A stretch of DNA of 64,000 bases from CAWJHE01 sp963842455 (GTDB lineage Bacteria; Chloroflexota; Anaerolineae; Anaerolineales; UBA4823). The notes under the pieces were generated by a model. It searched no databases. It saw nothing but the letters and a program-made list of their open reading frames with translations, and had not been told where the DNA came from. Position numbers and translations under genes: made by a program. The stretch lies in contig CAWJHE010000017.1 in the NCBI GenBank assembly GCA_963842455.1, forward strand, positions 62,001 through 126,000. The letters are read 5' to 3'. Position 1 is the first letter of the stretch; every line of letters begins with the position of its first letter. Positions 53,423-61,571 of the stretch are shown here, piece after piece.

Positions 53423-54253
53423 ATGAAATTAGCTGTCAATTATTCTACCCAGGCAGCCGTGCTGCTTAGACATGCCTTGATCCAGATAGATTATTTCAAA
53501 TGCCCAGACTGGCCGGATTTGATTAAGGAAGCACAGTCAAATGCGCCAGTTGCCGTGCATTTCAACCTAACAGCCGGGAATGGCCGTTTACATAAAACAA
53601 AATGGGACCTGGTAAAAAAGCTAAAAGAAGAAACGAACACACCCTATGTCAGCTTGCACCTGGAAGCATCGACTAAAGATTTCCCTGGCTATTCACCTGA
53701 AGCACTCACAAATGAACAAGCCTCAAAAGTAAAAGAGGCGATCTATAAAGATGTTGAAACGGCTATGCAGACTTTTCCTGCAGAGCAAATAGTGATCGAA
53801 AACGTCCCTTATCGCGGAAAATTCGGGAAAGTCCTGCGGACAGCAGTAGAGCCCGATACCATCTGTGAACTGCTGGAGAAAACCGGCGTTGGTTTACTTT
53901 TGGATATCTCCCATGCACGTATCGCCGCACACTTTCTGGGTTTACCTTACCAGGAATATATGCGCCAACTCCCCACCCGCCATATCAAAGAAATGCATTT
54001 TACAGGCTTGCATCCCTACAACGGCTGGCTGCAAGATCATCTTCAAGCTACGCCTGACGATTGGCCAGTCCTGGATTGGGTATTGCAGCAAATTAGCAGC
54101 GGGTTGTGGTCGACACCCTGGTTATTAGCTTATGAGGTGGGCGGTGTTGGCGAGAAATTCTCCTGGTGCAGCGACGGGCAATTCCTGGCTCGAGACATCT
54201 CAACCTTATACCACAAGGTGTCACAAGGAATGGCAATTTCCAATGGTTTGTAA
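53423..54253 (+). CDS. DUF692-like (MNIO superfamily) TIM-barrel protein
   Basis: Protein of 276 residues similar to DUF692. Candidate metal ligands appear in family order: Glu in QIVIENVPYRG, Asp in GLLLDISHARIAA, His in HIKEMHFTGLHPY, Asp-His in LQDHLQATPDDW, Glu in LLAYEVGGVGEKF. DUF692 enzymes are multinuclear iron oxygenases of peptide modification, but the similarity is by motif only, and other xylose-isomerase-like barrels have a similar layout. No small precursor peptide is seen beside it. ATG 53423 has AAGGAATT upstream. It is the last gene of the ruvX-mltG-phosphatase run and ends at a terminator. Confidence 0.65.
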   Translation: MKLAVNYSTQAAVLLRHALIQIDYFKCPDWPDLIKEAQSNAPVAVHFNLTAGNGRLHKTKWDLVKKLKEETNTPYVSLHLEASTKDFPGYSPEALTNEQASKVKEAIYKDVETAMQTFPAEQIVIENVPYRGKFGKVLRTAVEPDTICELLEKTGVGLLLDISHARIAAHFLGLPYQEYMRQLPTRHIKEMHFTGLHPYNGWLQDHLQATPDDWPVLDWVLQQISSGLWSTPWLLAYEVGGVGEKFSWCSDGQFLARDISTLYHKVSQGMAISNGL

Positions 54254-54300
54254 CCAAGCCTTATGACAGGAGACATGACCAACAGCAAGAACAGTGCCAA

Positions 54301-54343
54301 AAAATAATCCACGCCTCTTAACCTTTCAGGCCTGGATTATTTT
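54301..54343. terminator. bidirectional terminator between the DUF692-like gene and lon
   Basis: Inverted repeat AAAATAATCCA / TGGATTATTTT (54301-54311 and 54333-54343), with an inner GCCT/AGGC pair. T-runs occur on both strands, so it can serve both convergent genes. Confidence 0.8.
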
Positions 54344-54379
54344 CGAGCAGAATTTCACCCCATATTGGATTAGATTGGT

Positions 54380-56929
54380 CTAAACAGGCGGCAATGAGGG
54401 TGAATCCGTTGCTGTTGGATCAACTTTAGCCTCATGCATAGGTGCTTTTTCATTCTCTTTGGAATCAGCAGCTATTTTTCGCCTCGAGCGGATTGTTTTG
54501 GGCTTTTCCGGCAACGCGGCTAGAGCAATTTCCAGAACCTGGTCAATGTGTTCTACGGGAATAATGCGCATCGCATTTCGAGCACGCTTAGGCACATCCA
54601 CCAAATCTTTTACATTTTTCTTCGGTATGAGGACTGTTTTTAGACCTGCCCGATGAGCCGCCAGAATTTTCTCACGCACACCCCCCACCGGCAATATTCG
54701 TCCTCGCAAAGTAATCTCGCCTGTCATACCCACATCGCGCATCACTTCACGGCCGCAAAAGGCAGATACCAGGGCAGTGCAAATAGTGATACCAGCGCTG
54801 GGTCCATCTTTTGGTATGGCGCCCTCCGGGATGTGAATATGGATATCCACCTGTTCATAAATGTCTGGATCAATTTCAAACTGCCTGGATCGCGATTTCA
54901 AAAAGGATAGGGCAGCTTGGGCGGATTCTTGCATCACATTGCCAATCTGTCCGGTAATTTGCAGATTGCCTTTTCCTTCCACCAACAAGACTTCAACTGG
55001 CATAATTTCGCCGCCGTTTTCAGTCCAGGCGACTGCCGTGGCGACGCCAATTTCATTCTGAAGCTCGGCTTCCAAATTAAAAAACTGGGGCGGTCCAAGA
55101 AATTTTTCGATGGAGGCGGGTAGAACCAGGGTTGGGTAGCGGCGCTTTTCAGCTTTGAGACGAGCAACCTTTCGAGTCACCCTGCCTATCTCACGCTCCA
55201 GGTTACGCACACCAGCTTCGTATGTGTATTCCCTGATAATACGCAAAATCGCTCCATCCGAAAAACGCAATTCCTTTTCTTCCAGTCCATTCTCCTCCAA
55301 TTGACGGGGGATCAGGAAACGATGAGCAATTTCCAGCTTCTCTTCCTCGATATACCCTGGAAACTCAATTAACTCCATACGGTCTAACAAAGCCGGTGGA
55401 ATAGTGCCTAATGAGTTCGCCGTAGTGATGAACATGACCCGGGAAAGATCATAGGCTAATTCAAGGTAATGATCCGAAAAAGCAAAATTCTGTTCCGGAT
55501 CCAAGACTTCCAATAAAGCAGACGACGGATCGCCACGGAAATCCTGGCCTAATTTATCTATCTCGTCCAGCATGAACAAGGGATTTACTGTTCCAGAGCG
55601 GCGCATGGTTTGCAAAATTCTTCCAGGCAAAGCGCCAATATAAGTACGCCGGTGACCGCGTATCTCAGCCTCATCACGCACCCCACCCAGAGACAGGCGC
55701 ACAAATTTTCTCCCCAAAGCTTCTGAAATAGAACGCCCGAGAGAGGTCTTCCCGGTTCCCGGGGGTCCCATAAAACAGAGGATTGGCTGTCGCGAACGCT
55801 TAGGATTCAGGCTGCGCACTGCGATATATTCCAAGATACGTTCCTTTGCCCGAGGCAAACCATAATGTTCACCTTCCAAAACTTTCGCAGCATGGCGTAC
55901 ATCCAGGTTGTCATCCGTTGCATTCGTCCAGGGCAGTTCCAGAATCCAATCGATATAGGAGCGGATGATCCCAACCTCCGGAGACATAGGCGGCATCTGA
56001 CCCAATCGCTCCAACTCTTTAAGAGCGCGCACTTGAACCTCTTCCGGTAAATTTGCCGATTCAACCCGGGTCTGCAGCTCATACAGCTCACGCGCCCACG
56101 GATCCCCTTCGCCCAATTCAGATTGGATCGCCTTCATCTGCTCGCGCAAATAAAATTCGCGTTGAGTCCGGTCCACTTCGCTCTGAGCACGCGAATGGAT
56201 TTCATCCTCCAGCTCTAATACATCCGCTTCCTTTGCCAACAGGCTGACAACTTTGTTGAGACGCTCCATCGGGTCGAGTGTCTCCAGCAGTTCCTGGCGG
56301 TCTGCTAAAGGTGGGGAGATCGCAGTAATAATCATATCTGCCAGCCAGCCAGGATCTTCAATATTTAGCGCGTATAAATAAGCTTCCTCCGGCAGGCTGC
56401 GGTCAAGCTGCACACATTTTTGGAACATTTCCAGAGCAGTTCGCATGGTGGCGTCTGTCTGACGATCCAGTTCAGCTACTTCAACCACTGGTCGAGCACG
56501 AGCCACTAAGAAGGGTTCATCCTGGGTAAACTCAACCAGCTCAACCCTGCGGCGACCCTGTACCAGGGCAGAACTGGAATGATCGGGCATGCTTAATAAT
56601 CGACCCACAGCGATTTCCACACCGATGGGAAAAAAGTCATCCGGGCCTGGTTCATCCAGGTCGGGATCGCGTTGGATCAGAGCTATAACCGTCTGGTCAT
56701 TAAGCTGGGCTTCTTCCACACTTGAAATTGCCGCTTCTTGGGATAGAAACACTGGTGTGATCATGTGTGGGAAGATCACCATATCCCGCAAAGGGATCAC
56801 CGGGCATTCAATTAATCCATCTTCATCTGGCACTGCTTCCGGTACATTATAGAGTTCTTCAGTCCGCCGGTGTAATGCTTCCCCAAAATCATCTTCATCA
56901 TCGCGGAAATACCAATCTTGATTTTTCAT
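54380..56929 (-). CDS. lon: ATP-dependent protease Lon
   Basis: LonA protease, 849 residues. An N-terminal substrate-binding domain (residues about 40-240, VIPLRDMVIFPHMITPVFLS) precedes a coiled region and the AAA+ module: Walker A FMGPPGTGKTSLG, Walker B LFMLDEIDKLG. The protease domain has the Ser/Lys dyad Ser711 (PKDGPSAG) and Lys754 (REKILAAHRAG), 43 residues apart as in E. coli. A Pro/Glu/Lys-rich tail of about 40 residues follows. ATG 56929 is preceded by GGAGAAGAAA; a GTG at 56941 would put that site inside the gene. It lies 48 bases after folC on the same strand. Confidence 0.96.
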   Translation of the reverse strand: MKNQDWYFRDDEDDFGEALHRRTEELYNVPEAVPDEDGLIECPVIPLRDMVIFPHMITPVFLSQEAAISSVEEAQLNDQTVIALIQRDPDLDEPGPDDFFPIGVEIAVGRLLSMPDHSSSALVQGRRRVELVEFTQDEPFLVARARPVVEVAELDRQTDATMRTALEMFQKCVQLDRSLPEEAYLYALNIEDPGWLADMIITAISPPLADRQELLETLDPMERLNKVVSLLAKEADVLELEDEIHSRAQSEVDRTQREFYLREQMKAIQSELGEGDPWARELYELQTRVESANLPEEVQVRALKELERLGQMPPMSPEVGIIRSYIDWILELPWTNATDDNLDVRHAAKVLEGEHYGLPRAKERILEYIAVRSLNPKRSRQPILCFMGPPGTGKTSLGRSISEALGRKFVRLSLGGVRDEAEIRGHRRTYIGALPGRILQTMRRSGTVNPLFMLDEIDKLGQDFRGDPSSALLEVLDPEQNFAFSDHYLELAYDLSRVMFITTANSLGTIPPALLDRMELIEFPGYIEEEKLEIAHRFLIPRQLEENGLEEKELRFSDGAILRIIREYTYEAGVRNLEREIGRVTRKVARLKAEKRRYPTLVLPASIEKFLGPPQFFNLEAELQNEIGVATAVAWTENGGEIMPVEVLLVEGKGNLQITGQIGNVMQESAQAALSFLKSRSRQFEIDPDIYEQVDIHIHIPEGAIPKDGPSAGITICTALVSAFCGREVMRDVGMTGEITLRGRILPVGGVREKILAAHRAGLKTVLIPKKNVKDLVDVPKRARNAMRIIPVEHIDQVLEIALAALPEKPKTIRSRRKIAADSKENEKAPMHEAKVDPTATDSPSLPPV

Positions 56930-56977
56930 TTTCTTCTCCACGCCCGGTACCCAACAAGTCTACGGGACCGCAACGCT

Positions 56978-58321
56978 TTATTCCTTAAATTCAGGGTGAT
57001 TGTACCAGGTATGCCGGGCTTCAGCTGCCATAAAGATGCTGCCGGTCACCAATACTATTGAATCATCTTCAACCAGGTTTAAGGCTTGCCGCAGTGCCGT
57101 TTCGACCGTTGATTCGATCGACATTGGGCATTGAAATGCTTCTGCGATTTTTGATAACTCCTGCGGGTCGGCTGCCCGCGGATGGTAAGAACGGGTCAGG
57201 ATCATTTGCTTCGAAAAGGGAAGCAACTCGGACAAAATTCCACGAATATCCTTATCCTCTGAAGCGCCAAAAACCAGGATGGTGGACTTTTCCGGAAAAT
57301 AATCTCTTATTGCAACTTGTAAACGCTGGGCCGAATCACGATTGTGTGCTGAATCCACCACAATAACTGGCCGGCGAGACAATATTTCAAAACGACCGGG
57401 CCAGCTTACTGCCGTGAAACCCTGACGAATAGCAGGTAAACTGATTGGCAAACCATTTTCATTGGCTGTTAGAAGCACTGCAAATGCTGTGGCAGCATTT
57501 TCTATTTGGTGTCGACCCAACAAGGGAATATGCAAATCAACAACCGCGTCTTCCGACTGTGAAGCGGTGTTCCAAACGCTCAAATCCTGCCCGTCCAGGG
57601 AGAATGAATCCAGGCGGTATTGGTAATCTTTTCCGACAGCCACCAATGGCGCAGAATGGAGCATCGCAATACGCTCGATCACCTGGAAAGCCTCAACCTT
57701 TTGAGGGGCGACAACTACAGGCACACCTGATTTAATGATGCCTGCCTTCTCGCCAGCTATAGCTTCAATGGTATTCCCAAGCACATTCGTATGATCCAGA
57801 GAAATGGAGGTAATTACGGAAACCAATGGGGTGATAATATTGGTCGCATCCAACCTGCCCCCCAATCCAACCTCCAAAACCACGGCTGATACTCGCTGGC
57901 GGGCAAAATACAGGAAGGCCAGGGCAGTGGTAATTTCGAATGTCGTTAATTCTGTTCCGCGATCCAGATAGGGGCGAAATTCATCGACCAACTCTATCAA
58001 CTCAGCATGGGAAATCTCCTGCCCATTGACCTTAATCCTTTCCGTATAATCGTATAAATGGGGAGAGGTATAGAGCCCGACCCGGTACCCTTGAGCTTGC
58101 AAAGAACTGGCACATAAAGAGGCTACTGATCCCTTACCTTTGGTACCAGCAATATGAATGATAGGAAAATCAAGCTGAGGGTTACCCAGTTCAGCCATAA
58201 AATCTCGCATTCGTTTTAACTCAAAATGCGCTGCGGCAAGCTGGGAACCGTGTGTCAGACTGTAGTCTACAAATTTATAAAGATATTCTAATGTGTCTTG
58301 ATATTTTTGTTCTGTGTCCAT
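56978..58321 (-). CDS. folC: folylpolyglutamate synthase / dihydrofolate synthase
   Basis: FolC, 447 residues, of the Mur-ligase family. It adds glutamate to dihydropteroate or folates. The P-loop is HIAGTKGKGSVASLCASSL, followed by GLYTSPHLYDYTERIKVNG, TTFEITTALAFLYFA, LEVGLGGRLDATNII, ISLDHTNVLGNTIEAIAGEKAGIIK, and the C-terminal VDSAHNRDSAQRL. All family landmarks are present. ATG 58321. Folate chemistry links it loosely to the methyl-THF pathway, but it is far from that cluster and is housekeeping. Confidence 0.95.
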   Translation of the reverse strand: MDTEQKYQDTLEYLYKFVDYSLTHGSQLAAAHFELKRMRDFMAELGNPQLDFPIIHIAGTKGKGSVASLCASSLQAQGYRVGLYTSPHLYDYTERIKVNGQEISHAELIELVDEFRPYLDRGTELTTFEITTALAFLYFARQRVSAVVLEVGLGGRLDATNIITPLVSVITSISLDHTNVLGNTIEAIAGEKAGIIKSGVPVVVAPQKVEAFQVIERIAMLHSAPLVAVGKDYQYRLDSFSLDGQDLSVWNTASQSEDAVVDLHIPLLGRHQIENAATAFAVLLTANENGLPISLPAIRQGFTAVSWPGRFEILSRRPVIVVDSAHNRDSAQRLQVAIRDYFPEKSTILVFGASEDKDIRGILSELLPFSKQMILTRSYHPRAADPQELSKIAEAFQCPMSIESTVETALRQALNLVEDDSIVLVTGSIFMAAEARHTWYNHPEFKE

Positions 58322-58431
58322 AGACCTCGGATTTTACCCGCGCCGATCCTTACACGCAAGAGGTGCACATCATCAGGATTCTTAATAGATGTTTATTTAT
58401 TCTAAAAATGTGAGTGGTAAAATTTGTTGAT

Positions 58432-59094
58432 ATGGTGAGGCATCTCCTGACAATGTTCTTGAAAATTATTCTCCTGCTAACGATCTTGGTGCCAATTTTA
58501 TTGTTTCTACCAAGATGGATTGCCGGTTGGCAAACAAAATCCCAGATCCTGACATCTGAGCAGGTGCCTGCTGAGAGGGTAGCGATTGTGTTTGGAGCCG
58601 GCTTATGGCGTGATGGCTCGCCAACTCCTGTGCTACGCGACCGGGTAGCTCAGGCAGCAGAGTTATTCTTTGCCGGGAAAGTAGAAAAGTTGTTGATGAG
58701 CGGCGATAACAGCCATCTCAATTATAATGAACCACAAGCCATGCGAGAATATGCCCTATCCTTAGGTGTGCCAGAACAGGCTATTGTATTGGATTACGCC
58801 GGACGGCGTACTTATGATACTTGTTACCGGGCTCGCGATATTTTTGGTGTAAAGAAAGCAATCCTGGTCACCCAATCTTTTCATTTGCCACGCGCCCTGT
58901 ATATTTGTAACAATTTGGATATCCAGGTAAATGGGGTAGCCTCGGATTTACGTACCTATCCGCGTCGCTCACTAACCTTTTGGAACTTGCGCGAAGTCCC
59001 AGCCACATTGGTTGCATTTTGGGAGGTCCATATTACCAGGCCATTACCCATTCTTGGAAATCCAGAACCTATCTTCCCTGTAGAGGCGCAATGA
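58432..59094 (+). CDS. SanA/YdcF-like DUF218 membrane protein
   Basis: DUF218-family protein, about 220 residues. A single N-terminal membrane segment (LKIILLLTILVPILLFL) anchors it, and the outer domain has VAIVFGAGLWRDGSPTPVLRDRVAQAAELF, LLMSGDNSHLNYNEPQAMREYA, and TYDTCYRARDIFGVKKAILVTQSFHLPRALYI. It resembles SanA of enterobacteria, linked to envelope barrier function. A GTG at 58414 is also open, but it lies in a likely -10 element (TGGTAAAAT), so ATG 58432 is preferred. It overlaps the HD-protein gene by 4 bases. Confidence 0.85.
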   Translation: MVRHLLTMFLKIILLLTILVPILLFLPRWIAGWQTKSQILTSEQVPAERVAIVFGAGLWRDGSPTPVLRDRVAQAAELFFAGKVEKLLMSGDNSHLNYNEPQAMREYALSLGVPEQAIVLDYAGRRTYDTCYRARDIFGVKKAILVTQSFHLPRALYICNNLDIQVNGVASDLRTYPRRSLTFWNLREVPATLVAFWEVHITRPLPILGNPEPIFPVEAQ

Positions 59095-59657
59095 ACCGGA
59101 CAGAAGCCCTTCTCTTCGTACGCGAATTTGTAAAAAATGAAAACCTGGTCAACCACATGCTGGCTGTCGAAGCCGCTATGCGCTATTATGCAGAAAAATA
59201 TAACCAGGATGTAGAAACCTGGGGTTTGGCTGGTTTACTGCATGATTTTGACTGGGAAATCCATCCCAGCCTGGAAAAACATCCGCAAGCTGGTGCACCG
59301 ATCTTGCGAGAACACGGGGTTTCGGAAGAAATCGTACGGGCTGTGCTCAGCCATGCCGACCATACTGGTGTGCCCCGCCAGACCTTGATGGAGAAAGCTC
59401 TCTTTGCATGCGATGAAATAACCGGGTTGATCACCGCCGTCGCATTAGTGCGCCCTTCCCGATCATTACATGACCTCACCTCGAAATCAGTAAAGAAGAA
59501 ATGGAAAGACCGTTCTTTTGCTGCTGGGGCGAACCGGGATGAAATCGAACAAGCTGTGGAAGAATTAGGTGTTCCTCTATGGGAACATGTAGATCAAGTC
59601 ATCCTGGCCATGCGTACCATTGCCAAAGAATTGGATCTGGAAGGTTCAATCCAATAG
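59091..59657 (+). CDS. HD-domain protein
   Basis: HD-superfamily protein, 188 residues. The metal-binding His/Asp set appears in LVNHMLAVEAAMRYYAEK, GLAGLLHDFDWEIHPSLEKHP, and VLSHADHTGV. Small HD proteins of this kind are often annotated as hydrolases acting on phosphorylated nucleotides; the substrate is not known. The stretch FACDEITGLITAVALVRPSRSLHDLTSKSVKKKWKDRSFA is characteristic of the subfamily. A terminator follows at 59683-59719. Confidence 0.9.
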   Translation: MNRTEALLFVREFVKNENLVNHMLAVEAAMRYYAEKYNQDVETWGLAGLLHDFDWEIHPSLEKHPQAGAPILREHGVSEEIVRAVLSHADHTGVPRQTLMEKALFACDEITGLITAVALVRPSRSLHDLTSKSVKKKWKDRSFAAGANRDEIEQAVEELGVPLWEHVDQVILAMRTIAKELDLEGSIQ

Positions 59658-59682
59658 CCTCAGAAATCTGACAAAATAATTT

Positions 59683-59719
59683 AAAAAACCCACATTCCAA
59701 CCAGGAGCGTGGGTTTTTT
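59683..59719 (+). terminator. rho-independent terminator after the HD protein gene
   Basis: Inverted repeat AAAAAACCCAC / GTGGGTTTTTT (59683-59693 and 59709-59719). A-run and T-run on the two sides let it act for the convergent lipoprotein gene as well. Confidence 0.85.
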
Positions 59720-59779
59720 GTTACCAAGAAAATGAAATGGCCAGGAACAAATAGAGAAATCAGGCTGGTTAAGAATTAC

Positions 59780-60175
59780 CTATTCTTTAACAATCTCGAT
59801 TTCTTTACAAATATCCCCACACGATTGAATCAAAGCATCCACATAACCAGGCTGGGGGTTAGCGATCGAGAAAGTTCGTCCATCTTTCAGGGTGATTGTT
59901 ACGCTCGAAGATGCCCCCTCAACAATTCGCATCACCTCTCCATTAAGAGCAAAAGCCTCGAGTTGAGGCCAGTCAATCACAGAGCCATCATTCAAACCAG
60001 GATATATGCTGCTGCCATCCACTGCGCTAACAGGCGCTTCAGTAACGGGCATGTTTTCTGCGGGCGCAGGATACTCGATTGCTGGAGGCTGAGTAGCTTC
60101 AGGGGCTGCTGGCTGGCAGGCTGCTAGAAATAAAAGCGAAACTAAAAGTAAGGTCAACAGTGGTCTATTATTCAT
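59780..60175 (-). CDS. small lipoprotein of unknown function
   Basis: Lipoprotein of 131 residues. The signal peptide is MNNRPLLTLLLVSLLFLAAC with lipobox LAAC; a Pro/Glu/Ala-rich linker (residues 21-52) follows. The remaining 80 residues (SSIYPGLNDGSVIDWPQLEAF, SSVTITLKDGRTFSIANPQPGY) end in a pair of Cys (SCGDIC). The domain is not recognised. ATG 60175 follows AAAGGAGAGATC; the longer frame is not used. A -10-like TATAAT lies upstream on this strand near 60210. It is divergent from the recombinase-like gene. Confidence 0.75.
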   Translation of the reverse strand: MNNRPLLTLLLVSLLFLAACQPAAPEATQPPAIEYPAPAENMPVTEAPVSAVDGSSIYPGLNDGSVIDWPQLEAFALNGEVMRIVEGASSSVTITLKDGRTFSIANPQPGYVDALIQSCGDICKEIEIVKE

Positions 60176-60235
60176 GATCTCTCCTTTACCATCACGAAAA
60201 CTCACCAGATTATACCTGAAGAGGATACCAGGAAA

Positions 60236-60264
60236 TTGACAATTTTGCACATTCAGGATAAACT
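60236..60264 (+). promoter_or_regulatory. promoter of the recombinase-like gene
   Basis: TTGACA (consensus), a 17-base spacer, then TAAACT. Predicted transcription start is near 60271, about 37 bases before the ATG at 60308, whose ribosome site is GGAGG (60300-60304). Confidence 0.78.
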
Positions 60265-60307
60265 CATATAGACTATACGAATAACCTATTCGCAATCTGG
60301 AGGTTCC

Positions 60308-61225
60308 ATGTCCCCTGTTAATGATCCTCAGGACCAAAGCTCTGTCCCAGCCCACATTACTGCACAAAGTTTGCTGATCCCTACCATCAAAGCCTGGCGT
60401 TACTACTTGCTTGACCAGGACCTGTCTCAACATACCGTCAAAGCATTCACTGCAGATGTAAAATTGCTAGGCATTTATCTGCCCAGCGACCGATCACTGG
60501 GCTCCATCAACACCCAAGATTTGCTCAATTTTTTGGATTGGATGCAAACCGGTCGCGGCGTGAGCTGTAGCCCAAAGACACTTTCCCGCCGGATCACCTC
60601 CCTTAAAGCCTTCTTCCGCTGGCTGACCCAGTATGGCATCTTACTCATCGATCCTGCCGAAAAAGTGCCCCAGAAAACTGTCATCAGCCCCTTACCACAA
60701 GTACTCACCCTGGAAGAGACCCAAACCGTTTTGGAAGTAGCCAATTCTTACCGCAAGACTACAAAACCAGATGCTCGTTCCTATACTCTGGTTTCGTTGC
60801 TACTTAACACCGGCATAAAAAAGGGAGAATGTCTGGCGCTCAGCCCCAATCACATTGACCTGGAAGCCGAAACAGGTCCTATACTCTTTATTCGTTATGC
60901 CAACCCACAACACCGCTACAAGGAGCGAAAAATCTCCCTGCCTGAAGAATGGGTAGAAGCTTACAAAGAATATCGTTCACAGTATGAATTAGATGAGCGC
61001 CTGTTCCCCTGGTCGCCACGCCGCCTGGAATATTTATTGGAGGATTTATCCAGTGAGGCTGGGATGGAAAAGCATCTCTCCTTCGATATGTGCCGGTGGA
61101 CATGCGCTTTGATGGATTGGCAAGCTGGTTTGGATCCCATAAAAATCCGCCAGAAACTGGGTGTATCCAAAATCCAATGGCGAGAAATCAGCATGAAACT
61201 GGAAAAACTAGCTTCGATGAGTTAA
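60308..61225 (+). CDS. tyrosine recombinase/integrase-like protein lacking catalytic residues
   Basis: XerC/D-like protein, 305 residues. An N-terminal SAM-like core-binding domain (IKAWRYYLLDQDLSQHTVKAF, ISTxLFRW-like stretch TSLKAFFRWLTQYGILLIDPAEKV) precedes the catalytic fold. The first catalytic Arg is lost (LLLNTGIKKGECLAL, where TGLRxSE is usual). In the C-terminal box the HxxR motif is changed (SFDMCRWTCAL keeps only Arg), the LGH motif reads LGV, and there is no Tyr where the nucleophile should be (LGVSKIQWREISMKL). It should bind DNA but not recombine it. No mobile element or att site surrounds it. Confidence 0.85.
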   Translation: MSPVNDPQDQSSVPAHITAQSLLIPTIKAWRYYLLDQDLSQHTVKAFTADVKLLGIYLPSDRSLGSINTQDLLNFLDWMQTGRGVSCSPKTLSRRITSLKAFFRWLTQYGILLIDPAEKVPQKTVISPLPQVLTLEETQTVLEVANSYRKTTKPDARSYTLVSLLLNTGIKKGECLALSPNHIDLEAETGPILFIRYANPQHRYKERKISLPEEWVEAYKEYRSQYELDERLFPWSPRRLEYLLEDLSSEAGMEKHLSFDMCRWTCALMDWQAGLDPIKIRQKLGVSKIQWREISMKLEKLASMS

Positions 61226-61282
61226 TCACCGAATGGCTTGGTAAGCCAACATACTTGCGCCGATCTTTAAACCAATCTGATT

Positions 61283-61326
61283 AAAGACAGGTCTATCTTC
61301 TTCATCAAAAGATAAACCTGTCTTTT
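61283..61326 (+). terminator. rho-independent terminator after the recombinase-like gene
   Basis: Inverted repeat AAAGACAGGT / ACCTGTCTTT (61283-61292 and 61316-61325), with an inner ATCTT/AAGAT pair. T-run on the plus strand. Confidence 0.85.
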
Positions 61327-61347
61327 CCATTAAGTTTTTTCTTAAAA

Positions 61348-61376
61348 TTGCATTCTGGCGACCTCAATGCTAGTAT
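61348..61376 (+). promoter_or_regulatory. promoter of the aldehyde ferredoxin oxidoreductase gene
   Basis: TTGCAT, a 17-base spacer, then TAGTAT. It predicts a transcript start near 61383 and thus a leader of almost 190 bases. Confidence 0.6.
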
Positions 61377-61571
61377 TAATGTAGGATGAAAGTAACCGTT
61401 TAACAGATCCCGCGCGCCTGGCGAGTAGAAGTTTTTTCAGGCGAAAGAGGTTCAGAGATTTCAAAAGCAGCTAGAAAAATGAGAAGATCCGTGATCAAAG
61501 GAGGCTAACTGCCCAAGTTTCTAGTTTGTAATCCGGTAATTTTTTCTGTATCAACTTCACAGGAGGCTATG
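61377..61571 (+). promoter_or_regulatory. long structured 5' leader of the aldehyde ferredoxin oxidoreductase gene
   Basis: The leader has no long ORF. It holds a GC-rich hairpin, CGCCTG / CAGGCG at 61415-61420 and 61438-61443, followed by GAAAGAGG. A second ribosome-site-like run AAAGGAGG (61497-61504) has no start codon at proper distance. It could be a metal-cofactor (Moco/Tuco-type) riboswitch or another regulated leader; I cannot match a specific Rfam class by eye. Confidence 0.35.

Noticed and set aside
60308..61225. Integrase as the mark of a genomic island or prophage
   Set aside because: The protein lacks catalytic residues, and no direct repeats, tRNA gene or phage genes are near.
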